DNA from: Marsupella aquatica
Lineage: Eukaryota; Marchantiophyta
Assembly: GCA_973895155.1 (NCBI GenBank)
Contig: OZ316893.1
Coordinates: 19,344,001-19,408,000, forward strand
DNA length: 64,000 bases
Direction: 5' to 3'
Position numbers and translations under genes: made by a program. This document shows, in pieces, positions 59,486 to 64,000 of this stretch (position 1 is its first letter; the number at the start of each line of letters is the position of its first letter). The notes under the pieces are model-generated. The model ran no database searches. It was not told the origin of the DNA and saw only the letters and a list, made by a program, of their open reading frames with translations.

Positions 59486-62474
59486 ATGATGACCGCCGCG
59501 GCTGCGACCTCAATTCTTTCCTCTCAAGCTTCTTCGATCTCCCTCCGCACGTACACGACCGCATTTGCTAGAGGATTGGTTCCCAACGCGTCCCTTATCT
59601 CCACCGCCTCACACTTGGTGCCTAGGCGTTTGGCTTGGTCTACACCCTTGCGCCAGACGAGCGCTCCTCGTTGCATTCCCATCCGGACGGTCGCCACCGC
59701 CAGCGTGCTTCAATCCGGTACGTATTCGGAATGTATGCCCCGGCCTCGCAGGGCCGTTTGGTGGAGTGTTGTTTTCTGTCTCGCCTTCATTCGATTTTGA
59801 GGACCTTTGCGGTGCTGTGGAGTGGGAACAATCCCGTAATCCTTCGTGCCTGTATTCTCTGGTCGTCCACGGCTTCCGCTCTTGTGCCGAGCTTTGATGG
59901 TATGGATTCAGCTGTTGTGAGTGGTACGTCACAGTCCGTGCCACCGTTGCCTCCACGCTAGGATGCCAAAAGTTGTCCTTGTGCGTAACGGACCGTATGG
60001 GACGCAAGCTGGCCAAACTACAGTTTACCATATATCGACAAATGCGTCGTCTCTCCTTTCCCGTACCAAGAATGCAGTTCAAAGTAAATTAGGCATTGAC
60101 ATTCCCCTCACAGCAGCTCACACCGTATATACTGTGAATTGAATGCAACAATGAAGGTTGTCATCGCCGTCCGTGTCAAAGGTAGCTGCTTCGTAGTTTT
60201 TGCAACTGCGGGAATTCTTCCTACATTTTTCCAATTAGGTGTGACGGCTTTTCATTTCGTTTTTCTATCCGTCAGATCATCTGCTCAGTTTGTCGAACTA
60301 GGTACACTCCTGAGGACTTATCCTTTGGGATACCACTTTGTACATACTTTCCTGGATTCTTTTTTTTGTTTCTCGAGCTTGAATAGGTTTAGAGGGTTGC
60401 TTCGATGTGACAAGTCTGAGCGGAGGTCGTCCGCCACCACGTGAATTGTAATGATAAGTAATGACGATTGAAGCCGAATTGCAAAGTAGCGAGCTGGAAA
60501 ATTGAAGAGTAGGCTGTGAGCGTAACAAAATGTAAAATCTAATTCATAGAGCTTAAGGTCAAGGTCAGACAAAGTGTTATCGTTTGTCCTTGGAAGAGGC
60601 TAGTCTTGAGGTAATTACTGTGACTTTCTCATCCTCAGAGGAATTGTTATCCCTATGTTTATGGAAATTCGTTCTTTCTGTGCAGCAATGAATGTGGAGA
60701 AGCAAGCCGTGGTGACCGATAAAGCACCTGCAGCTCTTGGCCCCTACTCTCAAGCTATTAAGGCTAATGATCTTCTTTTTGTGTCCGGTGTCCTTGGCCT
60801 TGTCCCCGAGGTAAAAGTCCTGAGTGTTCGTTCGGTCAATCGTTGAAGATATATGTGCTTCTGTTGAACGGAGAAGGAAGGACGTCCTCTGCCAGATCTG
60901 CGGGCATATTTGTGTGTAGAGACTGAATTGGATATCAATGACTGTTGGTCGGGCGAAGTGGTCACAAGGGAGAAAGCAGCAGTGATCAATTTTACATGTT
61001 TCTCTTTTCCAGTGTGACCAGAAGCTGATGGTAAATTTTGATTGCAGACAGGGAAGTTTGCTTCCGAGGAAATCGAAGGGCAGACGGAGCAGGTTAAATC
61101 ATCTACACCAATTTTGCTTCCAGTTTCCATAGCCAATGGAGCATTTAAAGTGGACTCCTCGTAGTTGATGTGGATGGTGTGTGCCAACCTAGGTGTCCTT
61201 GGACTCTTAAGCCAGCTTTCTGCGCAACATACTTAGGTCGTGAGTCTGCTTAACTTAGATGTGGAAGCTCTACCCCATCTTATATCGTAGGGTGAGAATT
61301 TCTCGGTCATATCGTAGCTAAGAAGGGAATGCAACCTGGTTTCTATCACTGGAGATTCCCTGAACGCTGTCTTTATCTAGATAGTCATCCATGCATTGAT
61401 GATTTTTATCTCTTACCAAGTTAGTAACCCCACATCCTTCAATCTAAATCTGGTGTGAGTGGAAACGAACTAAACAGCATAATTTGTGCGCAGTAGGGTA
61501 GCATCACCGACATTTAGACTTTGGTCTTATTGAACGTGTGTCTCCGCAGATAATGAAAAACATGGGAGAAATATTAAAAGCTGGAGATGCTAGCTATGAA
61601 TCAGTTGTAAAGACAACCATCATGTAAGTGCCTTCTTGTCCTTTCTAGCTTTTCTTGGAGAGAACGAGGATTATACTCTTCCCATCGGCTCTCCCTTGAA
61701 TCTTGTAGGGCGGGAGCCGACTATGTACTGAAGCTGGATGTGCAATGTACAAGTGTTGAATGTCATTCAGATTGGTACATGTTGAGTAAAAACGAGTAGC
61801 TGGTGTTATTATGTGCTAGATAATCTTGCAGCAGATATGTGCTCCGGCATGAATATTGTGTGGTTTATACTTAACCTTGCAATAACACTCAGATTGGTTA
61901 CATGTTGAGTAAAAACGAGTTGCTGGTATTATCATGTGGTAGATAATCTTGGAGCAGATATGTGCTCCGGCATAAATATTGTGTGGTTTATTCTTAAACT
62001 TGCACTAAGTTTGCATGGTGAATGATGCATCTCATTGGCCTTTCATCTGGATCAATTCAGGCTCGCAGATCTTGCCGACTTCCAGGCTGTGAATAAGATC
62101 TATGCCAAGTGTGAGTTAAACATCACATGTATTTCTCTTGGTGGATTTTATGTATTCTTATGGAGAAATTCAAAAGATGGTTTCATTCCCATACTGGTCT
62201 TTATCTGTTGAGGCTTATGCATACGAATATTAAGACCTTTGAATAAAGTCCTGAATGGCGGGTAATATTTATCTTAAATGTGATTTAATCCTTCCTCTAC
62301 TGTCACAACTTCACGTTAGCACTGTCTCGCAAGTAGCTGACAAAATATATCTTGGATACAGTTTTTCCTGGAGCGGCCCCGGCACGATCAACTTATCAAG
62401 TAGCGGCTTTGCCATTGAATGCACGGATCGAGATTGAATGTATCGCCACAATCAAATCTCAGTCTTTATTGTGA
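59486..62474 (+). CDS. RIDA: RidA family reactive intermediate deaminase, organelle-targeted
   Basis: Six exons: 59486-59717, 60686-60810, 61048-61092, 61550-61623, 62061-62110 and 62362-62474. All borders are GT/AG, and the joined frame is 212 codons plus stop. The first in-frame ATG pair (MMTAAAATSI) is taken as start. Residues 1-77 are rich in Ser/Ala/Arg/Thr with almost no acidic residues, a plastid or mitochondrial transit peptide encoded by its own exon. The RidA/YjgF domain follows: LGPYSQAIKANDLLFVSGVL (95-114), TGKFASEEIEGQTEQ, NMGEILKAGDASY, VVKTTIMLADLADF, then PARSTYQVAALPLNARIEIE (182-201). R184 corresponds to the catalytic arginine. The enzyme hydrolyses 2-aminoacrylate and related enamines/imines left by PLP enzymes such as threonine dehydratase, in branched-chain amino acid metabolism. 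Upstream lies a C/T-rich leader with ctgagttggg repeats (59337-59362). Confidence 0.94.
61765..62008. repeat. Tandem duplication of about 122 bp in RIDA intron 4
   Basis: The block cattcagattggt..acatgttgagtaaaaacgag..gctggt.ttat.atgtg.tagataatctt.cagcagatatgtgctccggcat..atattgtgtggtttat occurs twice in succession with a few differences. It lies between exons 4 and 5 and leaves the exons intact. Confidence 0.8.
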
Positions 62475-64000
62475 ACAGCAGCTGAGGTATGATGTAGAAG
62501 ATTGAAGGAAATGGGGGTAATGATAAGGAATGACTCAATAGTTTACAATTTGAAGGAGCTCGTTACCTCGCTGTATCTGTCAGACAAAATGCTCATCCTT
62601 CCTGAACGATTGATTGTCAGGTCAAGCTCCGCACTCGAAATTCGAGTTGTTAGGTTCAGTACGAAGTTCATTCTTGGTACTTGTCTTACCACTTCCATTT
62701 TTTTCATACATCTATAAACAGGATTCTAAACCATCAGTCTACTTCTCGACTACTCAATTTAGAGCATCGGTTGTGATATTAAATGCTGGTATGGAAGGGG
62801 GGTGCATTTGTGATCCCATTACATCAGAAAGGACTCGGGAGATATGGAAGGAGTACCAGGACTCCATGAGTATCTCCTTAATTTGACGACATTGGGCACT
62901 CACGAGAGGAATCAACGAAAATCCTAGATTTCACATTTTGACTGTTTTTAGAATCAATTGTCAGTATCACTCACCCAAGGTGAAAAAGTAGTTACTGTGC
63001 TCGTGGATATTTCTATCCTTGTAACTCTTATAATTTCTCGAGGGTTAGTAACGCCGACTAACTCTTGAGTTGGATCATACTTCACTTGTGAAACAGTCTG
63101 TGAAGGAGGAGATTGTTCACCTTTAGTTTTCCAGTAAGCACAGCTTGATTATGAACGTTTGAGGACATCCATCTAGTTTATTCATGGTCCCAAATTCCCA
63201 TATGCCGTTCCTGAGCCAGTGATCCACACAATGAGGGACAAAGTTTAGTGCCTTAAATCGAATGAGCGCACTACGGTTTGCCGCCCCTCTGACTGGTGTG
63301 CCGATTTTGAGTTTACTCTGCTCAATACTACTCGTGATATCGCAGTTTGATGCACAGTACTCCACACCAACGAAAAACAACTCGTCCACAAATCTTTCTA
63401 AGGAGAACTACAATTCTAGAATTTGATTCATGTCACTGTGCAATGGGTTGTCAGACCGCAAGAACGCAGACGCCTTAGTGCTGCCAAATCCATTCCAATC
63501 GGAAGACTCTCAATCACAGGTTACCGTTCTGGAAAATCAGATCATAACCAGATGACGAACGGTTAAGACTGTGCCATAGTCCCTATTACTTTTAAGCTTT
63601 GAAGTGTTATCCTCTTTCTAGACTTCAAGTTGAATTCACTTAAAATTCAAGAAGCGATTCCATGGACTTCAAGTTGAATTCACTTAAAATTCAAGAAGCG
63701 ATTCCATGGTGTAATATTGAGACAATTCTGATCGACGACTGACTGCTATGGCTTTTGCAAATTGCTTCACAGTGGGTGAGTAGTAGCAATCGAACAAGCC
63801 AGAATGACTCCACTGGGGTCTATTAGCCCTTTTCAACAGATTCGCCAGTCATGTCAAGCACGTTAAGTTAGTTCTCTTTTTTAAAGCGATAAGGGCTTGA
63901 GATATGGATGATTAAGATAGTTGCATTTGAGAGTGTTGGGGAAGCAATGCTGAGGTAAGCTGAACGACACCCTTAATTTCTCCTAGGATTCTATGTTACT
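62475..64000. other. RIDA 3' flank and intergenic DNA
   Basis: No recognised gene. The only clear structure is a perfect tandem pair of 45 bp (63620-63708): acttcaagttgaattcactt followed by aaaattcaagaagcgattcc and atgg. An 88-codon minus-strand frame at 63123-63389 looks protein-like (DELFFVGVEYCASNC) but matches nothing I recognise. Confidence 0.4.

Noticed and set aside
62255-62437. 60-codon plus-strand ORF over the last RIDA exon
   Set aside because: Shifted frame; the RidA C-terminus (PARSTYQVAALPL) is in another frame that joins correctly to exon 5.
1-64000. CRISPR array, bacterial operon or phage structure
   Set aside because: Spliced plant genes and eukaryotic transposons throughout; the tandem repeats have no unique spacers of constant length.

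Overview
The window is nuclear DNA of a green plant. Genes have canonical GT/AG introns, long leaders and GA-rich 5' regions, and the recognisable proteins are plant homologues. They include an At4g14310-like beta-propeller protein, a 97-residue NDUFA2 with plant-like N-terminus, and an organelle-targeted RidA. No nucleotide comparison could be run, so the species is not fixed. Gene spacing, the mix of transposons and the protein style suggest a seed-free land plant (bryophyte, lycophyte or fern), but that is inference.

Layout. 0.2-0.9 kb: LINE-tail and SINE-like repeat fragments. 1.6-9.2 kb: long leader and three-exon gene for a 1368-residue At4g14310-like protein (+). 11.8-13.3 kb: F-box/kelch-type gene (-). 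15.8-17.5 kb: a long fold-back element and small TIR elements. 19.2-19.5 kb: broken receptor-kinase fragment (-). 20.9-24.7 kb: an intact eight-exon gene (+) for a 757-residue DDE-transposase-like protein with an inserted SAP-like motif. 25-27 kb: amplified exon-like repeat units. 28-42 kb: mostly intergenic DNA with repeats and a few doubtful ORFs. 42.3-43.4 kb: a complete three-exon NDUFA2 gene (-) made of exons too short to stand out as ORFs. 43.7-44.4 kb: 236-bp tandem array. 44.9-50.9 kb: GC-rich repeat array with a tRNA-like SINE head, split by a decayed Ty3/gypsy element (-) whose pol ends in a PHD finger. 54.0-54.9 kb: 3' end of a LINE. 55.7-58.3 kb: PIF/Harbinger-type element with two facing genes. 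59.5-62.5 kb: six-exon RIDA gene (+).

How the genes relate. The four host genes are independent housekeeping or regulatory loci: respiratory complex I assembly, removal of reactive enamine/imine metabolites in organelles, protein turnover, and a cytoskeleton-linked scaffold. They sit as islands in transposon-derived DNA. The most unusual content is (1) the spliced, undamaged plant copy of a DDE transposase family I otherwise know from animal genomes, carrying a SAP-like motif, and (2) a Ty3/gypsy pol ending in a PHD finger where a chromodomain is more usual.
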